Shown: piece by piece, positions 22,001-33,840 of the stretch
How positions within the stretch are numbered: the stretch's first letter is position 1
Layout: every line of letters starts with the position of its first letter
DNA from: Thuidium tamariscinum
Taxonomy: Eukaryota; Streptophyta; Bryopsida; Hypnales; Thuidiaceae
Assembly (NCBI GenBank): GCA_947034885.2
Contig: OX344751.2
Coordinates: 11,780,001 to 11,844,000 of the forward strand
Reading direction: 5' to 3'
Length of the DNA: 64,000 bases
Translations under genes and position numbers: made by a program
The notes under the pieces: model-generated
Database searches by the model: none
What the model saw: only the letters and a program-made list of their open reading frames with translations
What the model was told of the DNA's origin: nothing

Positions 22001-23731
22001 CTCACTTTCAGTACCTACATGGCAGTTGGAAGACTGAAGGGAGGAGTAGAGTCATAATGCCATCCTCCCAGCCCTCCCTAGACTTCAGAGAAATCCGCAC
22101 CTCAGATCTTCAATATTTGATAGTCTTGATTCAATTTAGAGGAGAGGGTTATGCTAATATTCGGATCCAATCTATTGGCCCTCGTAACTATTTACACTTA
22201 CATATCAAAATGGACCTCTCTGAATTCTCTCAAAGACAGTGTACGTAAGTAACGACAAACAAATTGACACTTCTTCAGTTATTAAAGTCAATTTCGTTGG
22301 ATTGGCGTGATTCCGCTGCCTGAAATTGTGTCAGAAATGTACGTAAAATCTAAAATCTAGGACTAATATGAAATTATGTTTCAGAAAGGTGGTCAAGTAT
22401 TGGAATTCCGCCAATTTAACGACAGTGACGTACGTTAGTTTTTGTTTTCAGAGCTCAGTCTGTACAAACTTAAGACCTCCGGAACGTCGTCAGTGTAACT
22501 GATATATATGAATACAAATATATGTAGTATGTGATCATAATTTATATTCACATGATCGATTTACCCTTCAAAAATCAAAATATACACAATTTGTTATGTA
22601 AAAATGTGCAACAGTTATATTATGTACAGTTTCCTTGCCTACTGAAATATGTATAGAGTTTCAGCCTAATCTCACCCCCCGGAGCGGATTCCATCTTGGT
22701 TCCCTTTCTCGCCGCCCACTAAGTTATAGCTATTTACTTCGGACTGTTCTATAAACACAGGCTCAGGCGGGCACTAATTAATTTAGTTCAGTCCATTGCC
22801 TGATCCCCATGCTTGCTAATTACAATGGAACTGACCAAGTTCCTGATCAAATGAGGATCCTTACAGTAAATGACACCAATCCCGGCCCACTAGCTTGCAG
22901 TCTCAATGTACAATTGATCGCATGGAGTCATAAATAACCAAATCGGATCCACTGAAGGAGACGCTGAAGTCAACCATTTGGAATTTTGGATGGAATACTC
23001 TCGAATAGGGTTTGGCACTATGCGAGTGACCAAAACTAGGTTGTGTTTTCGAAGCCTGCTTGAGGTCTTGCTTGAGGCCTTGATGTTGACGTTGAGAAAT
23101 CCACTCTTGCTAACTCTGCGCTATCTAGCTAGATAGCTTCATCCCAGGTTTGTCTTTTGTCTTGGCCTCGCCAGTGCCTCTGAGTCTCTGACCTTCACTC
23201 GTTAAAGTCGGCGAGTCGGCGCCTGCAGGATCAGAACCAGTTCCAAATCAGTTCCTGCAACGGCTGCAAGCTAGTTCCAATTAAAATCTTGAAGATTTGA
23301 GCCACAGCTGAACTACAGCTGCATAATTCACTTTAGCTAGTTTCCTGAATCACCATGTGCTGTGTGCGGACACATATCTATGCAGCTAGCTGGCTGGCTA
23401 GTTGGCTGCTACACTGATGAAGGGGAAATAAAAACCAATTGATCATATTCGTCACTAATTCGCCTGTTTGATCACAAACTGCGTAGTCTGCTTCCGAAGC
23501 TAGCAGCTCCGATCGAGCGTGAGCTCAGGAAACTAAGTTAAAAACTCAAATGCATCACAGTACAGTACTGGGCCTACTCTAGACCTGCAACGAGCAAGCG
23601 CGTGGCGAGATATTTACATTTCTTCCTGAAGGGCAGCACGTCCGCAACTCAGCATTCACAAGTCGATCAAAACATGTCCTACGTACCTGGACGAGTGATC
23701 CTCGTGATCTGCTGAAGTGCTATCCTTCAGA
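19049..23731. other. Long less AT-rich stretch, no gene recognised
   Basis: Clearly less AT-rich than its neighbours, with scattered GCTAGCTAGCTAG and GATCGATCGATC runs. The longest frames (minus 19095-19592, 165 codons; plus 21540-21971, 143 codons) are low-complexity or match nothing I know, show no splice or neighbour logic, and overlap competing frames. It could hold the 3' UTR of the IDD gene, a non-coding transcript or a lineage-specific gene. Confidence 0.4.
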
Positions 23732-26535
23732 TCACGGGTTGTAGCTCTCATTACTTCGATTGCGTCTGGGATGTTTCTTCATCGACTGACACAAACCCCC
23801 ATTGCAGCTTCCCAACCAGGTCGCCTGTCCAAGGAAGTCACTCACTCCTGCGTGGTCCGTCCCAGGTGGTCCTTGGTTTCCAGGTTCTGGAATCGAAAGC
23901 GCAAGATCTTTGCCAATCGCTGAGGAATGGGCACTCCTCTCCAGTAATCTCGTGCGAGCTTCTACAGACGCTTGTCTTTGGTGAGAATTCGAAGCCAGTG
24001 TTTCTCTTTCTACGGAGCTTAATCTAGGTTTCCTGTGATCTACATGAAATATTGACGGGTGTGTTGACAGGCAACTGGAGGCTGTTTCAGCACTGGAAGC
24101 TGGTCCTATAGAGAGCCTTAAGCAAGGTGCGTGTACAGTTTCTCCACACGAACTCCTCGGCAGAAGCTGAATCAGATCTGCCGTGGAGTCGGAGCAGTCG
24201 ATGGTTGTTCCAGTTCTGACGACGCCTTGCATTGAAAATCCTACGGAATAAGAGGCAGAATGAGTGCTGGGTTCCCAGTGCTTGGACGGCAGGAGCTCCA
24301 GTTCACTTCGTCGTTCTCTTGCAATTAGCCAAGAGGGCATTGCAACAGTCTGGTTGACTACTTGTCCTTGTCCTGGATGCGGTTTATCAGTCACGAACTT
24401 TGTCGACATTGCGTCCGCGGTGTCTGATACATGAGCAAATGAAATGGCTTGCGTTGTGTCGCTGGAATCACTGGAGATAAGTCTGGTGGTGTGATGATGA
24501 AGAAGGGGTGAGTTAGACTGCGTTGTTGCTTTCCGTTTCGCTGCGCTGCATGAGTCCTGGTGCTCGATGAAGCTCTCTACCCTGGGTTGGAAATTGAAAC
24601 ATCAATCATTGCAGCAGATGGGTCGGATAGTTAGATCGGAAATCGATCTTCTGTCAGAGAAATGAAAGCAGCCCTAGCTTGCTTCCTTCATTATTTCGGA
24701 GATTCAAGCATTCAAGTGATAACAGAAAGTCAGAAGCAGGTAATGCATTGATAAAAATAGAGTGGGTTACAAGACAGAAGGGCCAGACTAGAGTGCCTGT
24801 TTTCACTGTATCTGGAGTGCCTGAACAAGATTGACAAAAAAAACTGTGAAATTTTGAAGAGGGAATGAATTGAAGAGTCACTTACCGAGAAAAGACCCGA
24901 CCACAGTCACAGCAATGGCCTCTTGTACCACATGTCTTCAAGTGAGCTTTGTAATCCGACTGTACCGCGTATCGCTTGGAGCATTTAACACATTTCCACT
25001 GCTTCTCGGTGCAATGCTTCCTTCGGTAATGCTTCTTGATACCCACAAGGTCGCCGAGAGCGTGGGTTGGGTCATGATGAAGACACGACCTCTCAGGACA
25101 GATGTAAACCCGCCTGTTTGATACTAAACTGCTTGGCTTCTTCAAAAGCTTCCACGGAACCTGCAATCATCCACTCATTTCAGAAACGGGTTTAGTAACC
25201 GGAAGCCAAAACACAGGAAATTGAATCTGGCATGGTCATAATTGCTGCGCATTTTGGTTTAGCAGTGGATGAGATCGACTCACGAACCTTGTGGCGACGC
25301 CTGTGCATCTGCAAGTTTTGATCCCGTTGGAATCCCTGATTGCAGATTTCACACACGTACCTATCTGATTCCATCAACGTTTTGGGAGAGAGAGCTATAA
25401 CCTCAGCGCCTGGATCTGTATACGTGAGGAGATAGGCCACGGGTCAATTAGACAGTGTGAAAAGTGCAATTGTTCCGGAAGTTCGAACCGCAAACTCTAG
25501 CAAAGTTAAGGTCATCGCGCACTCAATGTTGGACTAATAGGACAATTTCCTACTAGTTTAATTGAGGATCACCTCAATGACTTGTCTTTTCGAACTCAAT
25601 TCACGCACACAACAACAATCACGCCTTCCATGTCTCTTCCATGCACAGAAAGCTAGTGATTAGCAGTTCTCAAAACTGCTGTGCGCCTGATTGACTCTCG
25701 AAGACTCGAACTGTAGCTAGAAACGTAATCTTTAAATGCTCATTGCTGGGCGGGTTAGTGAAATACTGTTCGTGACCGCAGCATGAGTTCCGATTGCAAA
25801 GCAGCACGGCCACAGATCGAGTGCTTAGACTGGAAAATGGCACCGACTAGCCCGCCGTCGCTGTGAAACGAAGATACTGTTGTACATAGGTCACTTAAAG
25901 TCTTAAACCGTTCAACCTACAACTTGGTGAGTTTCTTCGAGTTCCTAGCGGTGACCGCGCCGGTTGATTTCGGAATTTGAAAACAGTGAGGAAATTGAAC
26001 AATCTTCTTGTAGGCCCCGTGATCTGCCTCTCTTTACCAGCACGGGAACTGAACCAGCGTCACTGAATGATCACTGTTCGAGCTTTCCTTCTCATACAGA
26101 AGATGAAAAGAGGGCTGTTCGGATTGAACTACTTCGATCACCAAAGCTTGCTAGCTAGCCAGTCCAAGTATGATGCCTAGGAACAATGGGCTCCTAAGAG
26201 CACCATGTTATTGACGTGTAGCATTCAAGAGCAAGCTCGCAAGGGCAAGTAATAGCTTCTCTTAGCAAATAATTACACCTTGACCTCGTGGAAGATTGAT
26301 TCCAACCATCGGATTTACAACTCCTCAATCGTCGAATCTCTACACGCAGCTAGCTAGCTAGAGATGGTTACACACACTGTCCCTACGATCGGAGCATACC
26401 AGGGGTGCCTGCAGGTCGTCTTTTGCGCTTGTTAGGTCCTGCAAACTCCGACACCGCTATAGAGCATTCCAACTTCGACAAAGCGCCATGGCCACCCCCA
26501 CCCCCACCCCCATCTGCAGAAGATAAGACACTCAT
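23732..26535 (-). CDS. SGR5: INDETERMINATE DOMAIN zinc-finger transcription factor, SGR5/IDD14-16 type (4 exons)
   Basis: Nuclear DNA-binding regulator. Exons on the minus strand are 26535-26400, 25415-25288, 25160-24886 and 24581-23732; 1389 bases, all GT-AG, 462 residues. The first in-frame Met is chosen because a stop lies upstream. Residues 9-15 are seven glycines from a (GGGGGT)n run. A basic KRKRR precedes AGTPDPGAEVIALSPKTL, the usual IDD entry. Fingers are C67-C70-H83-H87, C109-C114-H132-H137, C145-C148-H161-C165 and C172-C174-H187-C191. Spacer HKVPWKLLKK, AVQSDYKAHLKTCGTRGH and RVFSRVESFIEHQDSC place it with the SGR5/IDD15 group, known in flowering plants for shoot gravitropism. LELLPS and LRLSIG motifs follow in the last exon. 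The alanine- and glutamate-rich helix near the C-terminus of flowering-plant relatives is not apparent. Confidence 0.93.
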
Positions 26536-26820
26536 GGCCGAAAACAGCTTGTCCGCGCACTCTTCTAAGTTCCAACGCTAGCCCCACGTTAAATTCAGAA
26601 CTTCCTCACACTGGGGTTGCAGTGTCGGTTGCAGGGCGAGCGAGCGCTGCATGACATGATATTCTTCACTTGGATACCACTACTAACTTCGGATCGATCG
26701 CCGGCTGGCTGGCTTGGCTCGGCTCGGCTTGGCTCGCTGGCCTCGAACACTCCCCCAGCCGGCCTTTTGTTGCCGCGAGCGAGCTGTGCAGGTCTCGACT
26801 CGTAGGGTTTTCCTTTTTGC

Positions 26821-26828
26821 TATTTATA
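26821..26828 (-). promoter_or_regulatory. TATA box of the IDD gene
   Basis: On the minus strand CCTATAAATAGC is a canonical plant TATA box 286 bases upstream of the start codon. This implies transcription start near 26790-26795 and a 5' UTR of about 255 bases in GC-richer DNA. Confidence 0.65.
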
Positions 26829-27040
26829 GGCAGGCCCACCGTGGAGACCTCTAGCGACGAAATCACTCAATCAGGCGCTTCCATTACGCCAAAGGCCCAT
26901 CCTATAGCGAGCGAGCGCCTAGCTATCAAACTAGGAAACTAGCAAAGCTAGCCAGCTTGGCGATCGATCCAAGTAGGGATATTCATGGACCAGGGTCCAG
27001 GCATGCATAATTGTGCGAAATCAGTTGAGGTGGGCATCTC

Positions 27041-27150
27041 AGAACCTTCAAGTACGTCCCTGATAAGTTAATCCGTGGACTACGGGTTTCAATAATAATA
27101 TCAGCTAGCCCGGGATTAACTTATCAGGGACTGACGTACTTGAAGGTTCT
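27041..27150. repeat. Near-perfect hairpin upstream of the IDD gene
   Basis: 27041-27074 pairs with about 27113-27150. Arms share AGAACCTTCAAGTACGT and CCCTGATAAGTTAATCC. The only differences are a 3-base CAG bulge in the right arm and the inner edge; the loop is about 38 bases. It lies about 510 bases upstream of the IDD start and 215 bases upstream of its TATA box. Could be a young MITE, a microRNA-like foldback or a cruciform-forming element. Confidence 0.8.
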
Positions 27151-27964
27151 AAGTAAGTAAGTAAGCAGGACCGACGTCGGTGGATCGATTGCATTGCTGC
27201 TGGTGAAGTGGATGCCGGCATGCTCAACTTGACTGATGAGGTTCATTCAAGTGGATGGATTGCCAGGAGGGGCGGTCCTCAGAAATTGTTGTAGAAATTG
27301 TCGAGAAATTGTTTCATCAGGTGATTGTGGCGACGATCGGTCCCGCGACCGGCCTGCGCTAGCTTCGATCGCCTTTCAGGCTTCAGTTGTTGTCGACTTC
27401 TTGCTAGCTCCTTCCGCGCCGGCTGTGCCTTTTCCTCTTGCAGTTCAGTGATCAACCCCTCTGAAGGGTTCTGCTGTGATAAAGATGATCACTTTTCGGA
27501 AATCATTCTATATAATTGGAGCACTTCTAAAATATCTGTTTGATTCCATATTATTGATTCCTTCAGAGCATCTTTTTTTTGTTATGGACAATTTCAGTAA
27601 CCCTGAAACGACGGAGGCAGCCCACGACCTTCAGATCTTGTAGTCAAACTTGAAAGAATGAAAGTCCCGCACTATGTATCCTACATTCTTTGCTATTTAA
27701 TATTTATGAGTGAATTTTTTTAGTCGGACGAAATCACACGTTTAAGAAATATCAGAAAATGTTTAGAGTTTGGGGGGAAATTTCAAATTATCATTAATTT
27801 TAGAAGGAAAAATGAGGAAAATTCATATCAAAGTATCAAACACAAAATATGCTTAAGAAATTTGGAAATAACTCAATAGAATAAACTATAGTGTAGATTG
27901 TAGAACATTAATTGTAGAGTAAAAAAAATTCCACATCATTACATATTTCAAAACCTTAGAAAAT
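27151..27964. other. Intergenic, GC-richer then AT-rich
   Basis: A (TAAG)n run directly follows the hairpin. Frames at 27236-27543 overlap each other and match nothing I recognise. From 27580 the DNA becomes AT-rich. Confidence 0.35.
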
Positions 27965-28334
27965 GAAATTTGAGGGTAAGAAGAGACTATTTTGGGATTG
28001 TTTCCCAAGCAGTTCCAGAAATCAGGCTAAGAGGCCAGCCCTGTTAGCCTGATTTTTTGAATTTCCGGAAAAAAAATTTCAAATTTTTTTTTTAAAATTT
28101 TGAAAAGTATCAAGAAACTTTAAACTGAATTTTTAAAATTCATTTTTCCAAAAAAAAATTAAAAATTAATTAATTGATTTAATTAATTAATTAATATTTG
28201 AGGTTGTAGAGTCTTGGGCTCTTGGCCATGGCCATGTCAAATGTGGCACTATTCCCAAGATTTTTTCATAGTTTGGAAATTTGTAGTCTCTTTTTTCCCT
28301 CAAATCTCATAGTCTCTCCTTTCCCTCAAATTTC
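27965..28334. mobile_element. MITE, family A-like copy 2
   Basis: Ends GAAATTTGAGGGTAAGAAGA and, reverse-complemented, GAAATTTGAGGGAAAGGAGA, then AGACTAT on both sides. The inside has GGCCATGGCCATGTCAAATG, echoing the GACATGGCA centre of the other family A copies. Non-coding. Confidence 0.65.
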
Positions 28335-28700
28335 GTTGAATGTGTTTATAAATCCTTAACTTCAACTTCAATGAAATGCTTCTTTCAAGGAATTTTTCAA
28401 AATTTCTAAATGGAATAGAAACTAAATTTTAGATGCTTCATCTTGAAAAAATTTCTCTTAAAGAAATAAAAATCATTTTGAATGTCAAAATTAAGTTTTA
28501 AATTTTTTTTAACTCAAAATTTTTAAATACAATATGTTATATAGTATACCATTTTTAGGTACACAAATGAAAATAACAAAATTAAAAAAAAAACTAAATT
28601 GTTTTTTTTAACTACACAAATGAAAATAATAAAATTAAGAAAATTATATTATCTTGAGTTTAAATCAATGATGTGGATATAGCATCAAAAAAGTTGTCTA

Positions 28701-30152
28701 GGGTAAAAGCATGAAAGACTAATACTATTTTGCATCACACTTGGAATGACGGAGTTGTCATTGACTATAACTTTTAAAGTATGAACTAAATTAACTTGAA
28801 ATTTTTATTGGAGATGTCTAATATGACAGCAATCAAATTCTTTACTTTTCAAAAAAAATTTAAATGGACAATTGCAAAAAACTCTAGTCCTATTTTTTGT
28901 CACACCTAATGTGGTGATTTGTTTTTTGGCCATAACTTCTATGTTTTGGCTCCAAATGACTCAAGATTTATATATAAGGTACTCATAACTATCATACACC
29001 TTCCCTAATTTTTTCATAATTTTCAAAAATATTTTACTATCCAAAAATAGACCCCAATTGAATGTCACACTTGGCAATTTAGGGGGTTTTAGTACTATGG
29101 AGTACCTTGTTTTAATGATTTTGAGATGAAATTTGGATGAGATGGTCTTCTAATGAACTTATAGCTCTTCGTGTGAGGGATTTTGAAAAAAGTTATTTTT
29201 ATGTTGTGTGGAAGTCCACAAAGTAAGCTTCTTTTTGCTTGTATTTTGAAACCTATAAAGTATTATTTTAGTGATTTTTTTGATGAATGACCATCTCCAT
29301 AAAGTTTTTGCAAATGAAAAATTTTGATTTTTTGAATTTACATTATTTTTTTATTTTTTCCTAATTTAAAACATCAAGGTATGTATTTTCTTGGGACTTA
29401 GCATTTTTCTAGGTCTTCTACTTAGACAGTTTTTTAATGCAGTTCCTTCTATGGTTTCTTCATCTTAAAAGTGTATATATAACTACATAAGTCATATTTC
29501 TTTTTAAATTTTAAAAATTAATTTTCTAATTTTAAAGTACTCCCAAAAAAATCAGCCAGACACAACAAAAACAACAAGTATTTCTTGCAATCATCCAAAA
29601 TCATTTTTATAATTAAATTGAAATTTAGCTAATTTGTCAACTTTGCAATTTAGGGGTTTTTAGTATTGGGAAGTATCCAAAATTAAAGATCTAAAGCTAA
29701 AAAATTTGTAGTCTATTCCCATATTAGGTAGGCAACTAGGCATGTTTTTCTTGAAGGGAATTTTTTAAATCATTATTTTCTTACTTCTATATGTTTTCTA
29801 ATTGCACGTACGCTTTTGAACATTCAAAATGGTTTTGAGATCATTCTTTTGGTGAAATATCTTCATGATAAAGTTCCCCCAAATTTCCAATTTGTAGGTT
29901 TTATTAAAAAAAAATCGTTATTTTTTACAAATTAAAATGTCAAACTACCTATTTTCATGAAATTTTGCACATTTCTAGTTCTCCTACTTAAAGATTTCTT
30001 TCTACTATTTTCCTTCCTATGGTACTTCTTCTGAAAGGTATATACGTTGAACTTTTTTTTTAATTATTTTTCTAATTATATTGTACTCCCAAAAAAATCA
30101 TGAGTATTATAGAAAATGCTATGAAACCAATCAATCTTTCATGCTTTCACCC
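28701..30152. mobile_element. Family G-related element interrupted by another copy
   Basis: Outer ends GGGTAAAAGCATGAAAGAC and, reverse-complemented, GGGTGAAAGCATGAAAGAT. Interior after the left end (ACTATAACTTTTAAAG, TTTTTATTGGAGAT) matches family G copy 1. A second element, 28866-29596, is inserted within it. Confidence 0.6.
28866..29596. mobile_element. MITE, family G copy nested in the above
   Basis: Left end GGACAATTGCAAAAAACTC and right end reverse-complemented GGATGATTGCAAGAAATAC, diverged forms of the family G terminus. Interior includes ATAGACCCCAATTG, also in the 17.6-18.6 kb copy in reverse. Confidence 0.6.
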
Positions 30153-30365
30153 TTGATATGATAAAATTCATTTTATTTTTATTTTATCCTTAGTAATTAC
30201 TTAAAACTTCCTTATATGAGTTTAGGTGGATTATGAATATTTTTCAAAAGCTCAATGTTTGAGCTATATAAAACAAATGCAATTCATTCAAAAATATATT
30301 GATAAAGCATTTTTTCTTCTCTTCAAGGATGTGTTTAATATGGTCACTTATTATGTAATATTCAC

Positions 30366-31207
30366 GGGGATGCTATTTTGTGAGCCTGCGAGCGTGAGCC
30401 TATGAGCTTGTGAGCTTGTGAGTCTAGAATTTTTGGTGAAATTTTTAGTGATTTTTAGGGCATGGACCTATTACCGTGCTTTAAGAACTTTGGATTTTTA
30501 TATCTAGTATCCCCCTCATGAGATTTGAAATTTGTGACTTTCAAAACTTTTTTTTTCAAAAAAGAACATTTCAATTTTATTCAAATTTTTTTCAGTCCTT
30601 TTTTTATTTTTCAAATTTTTTTTGCAACTCCATCACCCTCCAAAATCCCTCTTGATATTGAAAGGAATTTGGAGGTAGAGGGCTTAGGAGCTCTCAAAAA
30701 AAGATTCATTTTTTTTCAACTTTTTTTTCTTTTTCTTTTACTATGTTACTAGTTCATTTTTGTTGTGACTTTTCACCCTCAAAAACCTTCTCTCAGTACC
30801 GAGAGATCAATTTCAAGGTGATAAAGTCGGAGTTGTGAAAAAAAAAAAAAAATTCACGACTCCATCACCCTCAAAAACCCCTTGTTAGATTCTGGATTTT
30901 GAACCTCAAAAAAAATTTCAAAATTTCAAAATTTTTTTTGGAAGGTATTGAGAGGCCCTTTAGAGATAGTAGGGTTTGAAATTTTAAAATACATAAACCA
31001 CATTTCCACGGTCATAGGTCCACGGTCATAGGTCCATTGTCATAAAGCCAAAATTTTACTACAAATAGATTTTTAAAAATGACTTCACTTTTTTTTCTCT
31101 TGGCTTAAAAAATTCACAGTTTTTTTTGGTTAATTCTCTGGGCTCACAAAACCTACACTCACTGCTCGCAGGCTCATGCTTTTGAGCTCACAAACTAGCG
31201 TCGTTGG
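30366..31207. mobile_element. Complete family H element with perfect 10-bp target duplication
   Basis: Flanked on both sides by TAATATTCAC (30356-30365 and 31208-31217). Left end GGGGATGCTATTTTGTGAGC; right end reverse-complemented has GACGCTAGTTTGTGAGC. Both ends carry reiterated GAGCCT/GTGAGC units and an inner GGACCTATTACCGTG/CACGGTCATAGGTCC pair. The 842-base interior is poly-A/T rich with an inner inverted CTCCATCACCCTC motif and no real coding frame. Duplication length suggests Mutator-like mobilisation. Confidence 0.8.
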
Positions 31208-31229
31208 TAATATTCACTCAAAAGATGGC

Positions 31230-31600
31230 TCCACCTCCTAGTTTGCTATTAATTCCCTTCTCCCTCTCTAAAAAATTATAGGCCATTGATTTATTTTTCT
31301 AAATGCTTCCCTTCCAAAATGTTGTGGATTTCTCAAAAAATCACAAGTTATTGATCTTTGTAAGATTTAATTTGAACCGTCCAAATACAAATGCAAAATA
31401 TAGATATGAATATTGTATGAATACAAAATATAGATATGAAACCAACTACAAATATAGATACTCAATATAGTATGAATATTGAATAGTAAATATGGATACA
31501 ATCACAGATACAAGAGTGGATATAAGATACAAGGTATAGGATTCAGGATTTTAAATTGTCCTATATTAATTGTCAAGTTAACTAGGTTCTCAAAATTACA
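31230..31600. repeat. Inverted copy of the repeat at 1-365
   Basis: Carries, in reverse, TTCTCAAAAAATCACAAGTT and the CCGTCCAAATAC motif, followed by a degenerate ATATAGATATGAATA satellite. The paired occurrence of body plus satellite suggests one dispersed element. Confidence 0.6.
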
Positions 31601-31906
31601 TGTACCAGGGAAGTAATTAATAAAAAAAACTTAAAACCAATGTGTGTATATCTAGTGGGAATTTATTATTTGTATTAAAAAATTCTAAATTTTTTTTGGA
31701 TGACACAATTTGTCTTTTGGGTCACTATCCATCAAAAAGATAGCCTCCATTGTGGTCACTCGCTACTTATTCATTTTGTCCAAATTAAGTTTTGGTTCAA
31801 TTTGTGTTGGAAAGTGAAAGGAAGGAAATTTCTAGGATGGATTCTTAAAGGTTTCTACGAAAAAACAAGCCTACATGACTACATTATTGAAATTCAAAAT
31901 AACAAT

Positions 31907-32090
31907 ATTAGCATGTGAAAACAAAGATTCATGAGCCTATGAGGCTTATACCTACTTGCAAATATATACCTCCAATCGTTTAAAGGTGTTTATAACATAT
32001 GCACCTATAGTGTAGGTATAATATAACATGAAAAAAGTGAGTCTATAATTGTAGAAGGTGTTTATAATAAGCTCATAGGCTTTTAGATTT
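31907..32090. mobile_element. Degraded family H fragment
   Basis: ATGAGCCTATGAGGCTTAT on the left, AAGGTGTTTATAACATA inside and AAGCTCATAGGCTT on the right correspond to the short family H element at 8237. Ends are decayed. Confidence 0.45.
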
Positions 32091-32618
32091 TGTACATAGA
32101 TGTTAGCATTCTCCAAACTACATGTTTTCTTTTAGTCATAGAAAATTTGAATTTTTTAGTGAAATTTCAAATTTATTATGAACCTTTTTACCGAAAATGA
32201 AGAAAATTAATATCAAATACAAATTATGGACAAAAGAATTTGCAATTTTTTCCATTGGTGTATAAAATAAAGAACATCATTGTATAAATTAGATTTAAGA
32301 GTCATTATACAATTGCATAATCAATTCACCATAGTCATAGGCCTAAAGCTTAAACTATAATAGAATAATTAGTCAGATTAGGAGTTTTCAATTTTTTAAT
32401 TTGAATAGCATTGTGCTTCATAAAATTCATTTCAATATTTGAATGAGTTGAATCAGTGCAAATACAAAAAATATTGTTTGTACTAATAAACTTTAGATCA
32501 AAAACAACAAGACATAAACATTCAAAAGTATACTACATTCTTTAAAGTAGACATCTTCCTCTATAGAAAAATCATTAATACCACAAAAAAGAAATTTCCA
32601 ATACTATCTTTTGCAAAT

Positions 32619-32756
32619 ACAATCCAACAATACAAAAACATAAGAAAAAGAATTGGGCCTCTTTACAATCCAACAATACAAAAACATAAGAAAAAGAATT
32701 GGGCCTCTTTACAATCCAACAATACCAAAACATAAGAAAAAGAATTGGGCCTCTAA
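32619..32756. repeat. Three 46-bp tandem repeats
   Basis: Units start at 32619, 32665 and 32711 and are nearly identical (ACAATCCAACAATACAAAAA, then CATAAGAAAAAGAATTGGGC). Head to tail without spacers, so not a CRISPR array; near identity implies recent amplification. Confidence 0.9.
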
Positions 32757-32914
32757 AGGACTACCATTCCTACCAAATTGTTGGTTTAGAATCTAGCAAC
32801 CTTCTTGAAACTTCATTTCTAATTCAAAAGAAATCAAAGGTTAGTGAATGAAGAATTCTTTTTCCATCCTACATTTTGGCAAGTTACATGGCTCCTTAAA
32901 CTCTTAAAAGTCAT

Positions 32915-33840
32915 TTAACCCCTAAAGGACCATTGTCCCCTCGGGGGACAATTTGGAGTTCGGGCAGGTTCTGTAGACCTCAATTTTTAATGAATCTTTT
33001 TGAAACTTTCTCATAACATAGGAAAACTGATTAGCTTCATGGGAATGTAATTTTTATTTCAATTGGTGACCGGGAGCAAAAGTTATACCACAAAAAGCCC
33101 AAATTTTCATTCGGCGGGCAGAAACTATTTTTTGCAAAAAGTCAAAATTTAATTTTTTAATTTTTTTTTCTAAAATAATATATTTTTGCCTACATGTGAA
33201 GCTTTGATTCACTCTATTTGGACTTATAATGAGAAAGTTATGGACAATCTTGTTTTTCGGGCAATCTAAACAATTTCTTGAAAAAATAACTTATAGGATT
33301 CATTTTTGAATGCAATTTTCACAATTTTTCAAAAAAAATTGTTGGACAAGGTTATGTTTACTTTCTAGAACAATCTCACCATTGGGATTATTGTATTTCA
33401 ATCCCATCTTAGAGTTATTAACCATTTAGTTTTTCTTTCAATCTTGAACCTACATCTACTTAACAATTTTTTAAGGAATGAAAATCAAGTGTTTTTTGTG
33501 TGAAATTTTTTTCCTAGACTCTCAACTCAATTTCTTAATACAAAAAACTATAAATTCAAAGTCTATAGTGCAATTTTTTAATACAAATTCCAGTCAAAGT
33601 CATCTGAAATTGCAAACCACAGTTTTAACAAACTTGTATTTCCAACTTTGAATGCTCATATCTTCCAATCTGTACGGTCAAACTTCATGAAATTTTTACC
33701 ACTTGATCTCAATCAAGTTAAGTACAAGATCATACGGTTAGATTCTTAAGAAAAAAATTATTTTCTTGAATGAATGCAACAGAAATGGTAGTTTTGAGAG
33801 GTTTTTGACAAAGAAAAGGCCTTGGTCCTTTAGGGGTTAA
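32915..33840. mobile_element. Non-autonomous TTAA element, copy P1
   Basis: Starts TTAACCCCTAAAGGACCA and ends TTGGTCCTTTAGGGGTTAA. The 15-base terminal repeat is perfect and the TTAA is duplicated at both sides. TTAA duplication with CCC-starting termini is the hallmark of piggyBac-like transposition. The 926-base interior has no transposase frame. Confidence 0.75.

Noticed and set aside
30525-30752. Phe-rich short frame as a membrane peptide
   Set aside because: It is translated T-run sequence inside a transposable element.
32619-32756. Possible CRISPR-like array
   Set aside because: Units are head-to-tail with no spacers, in a plant genome.
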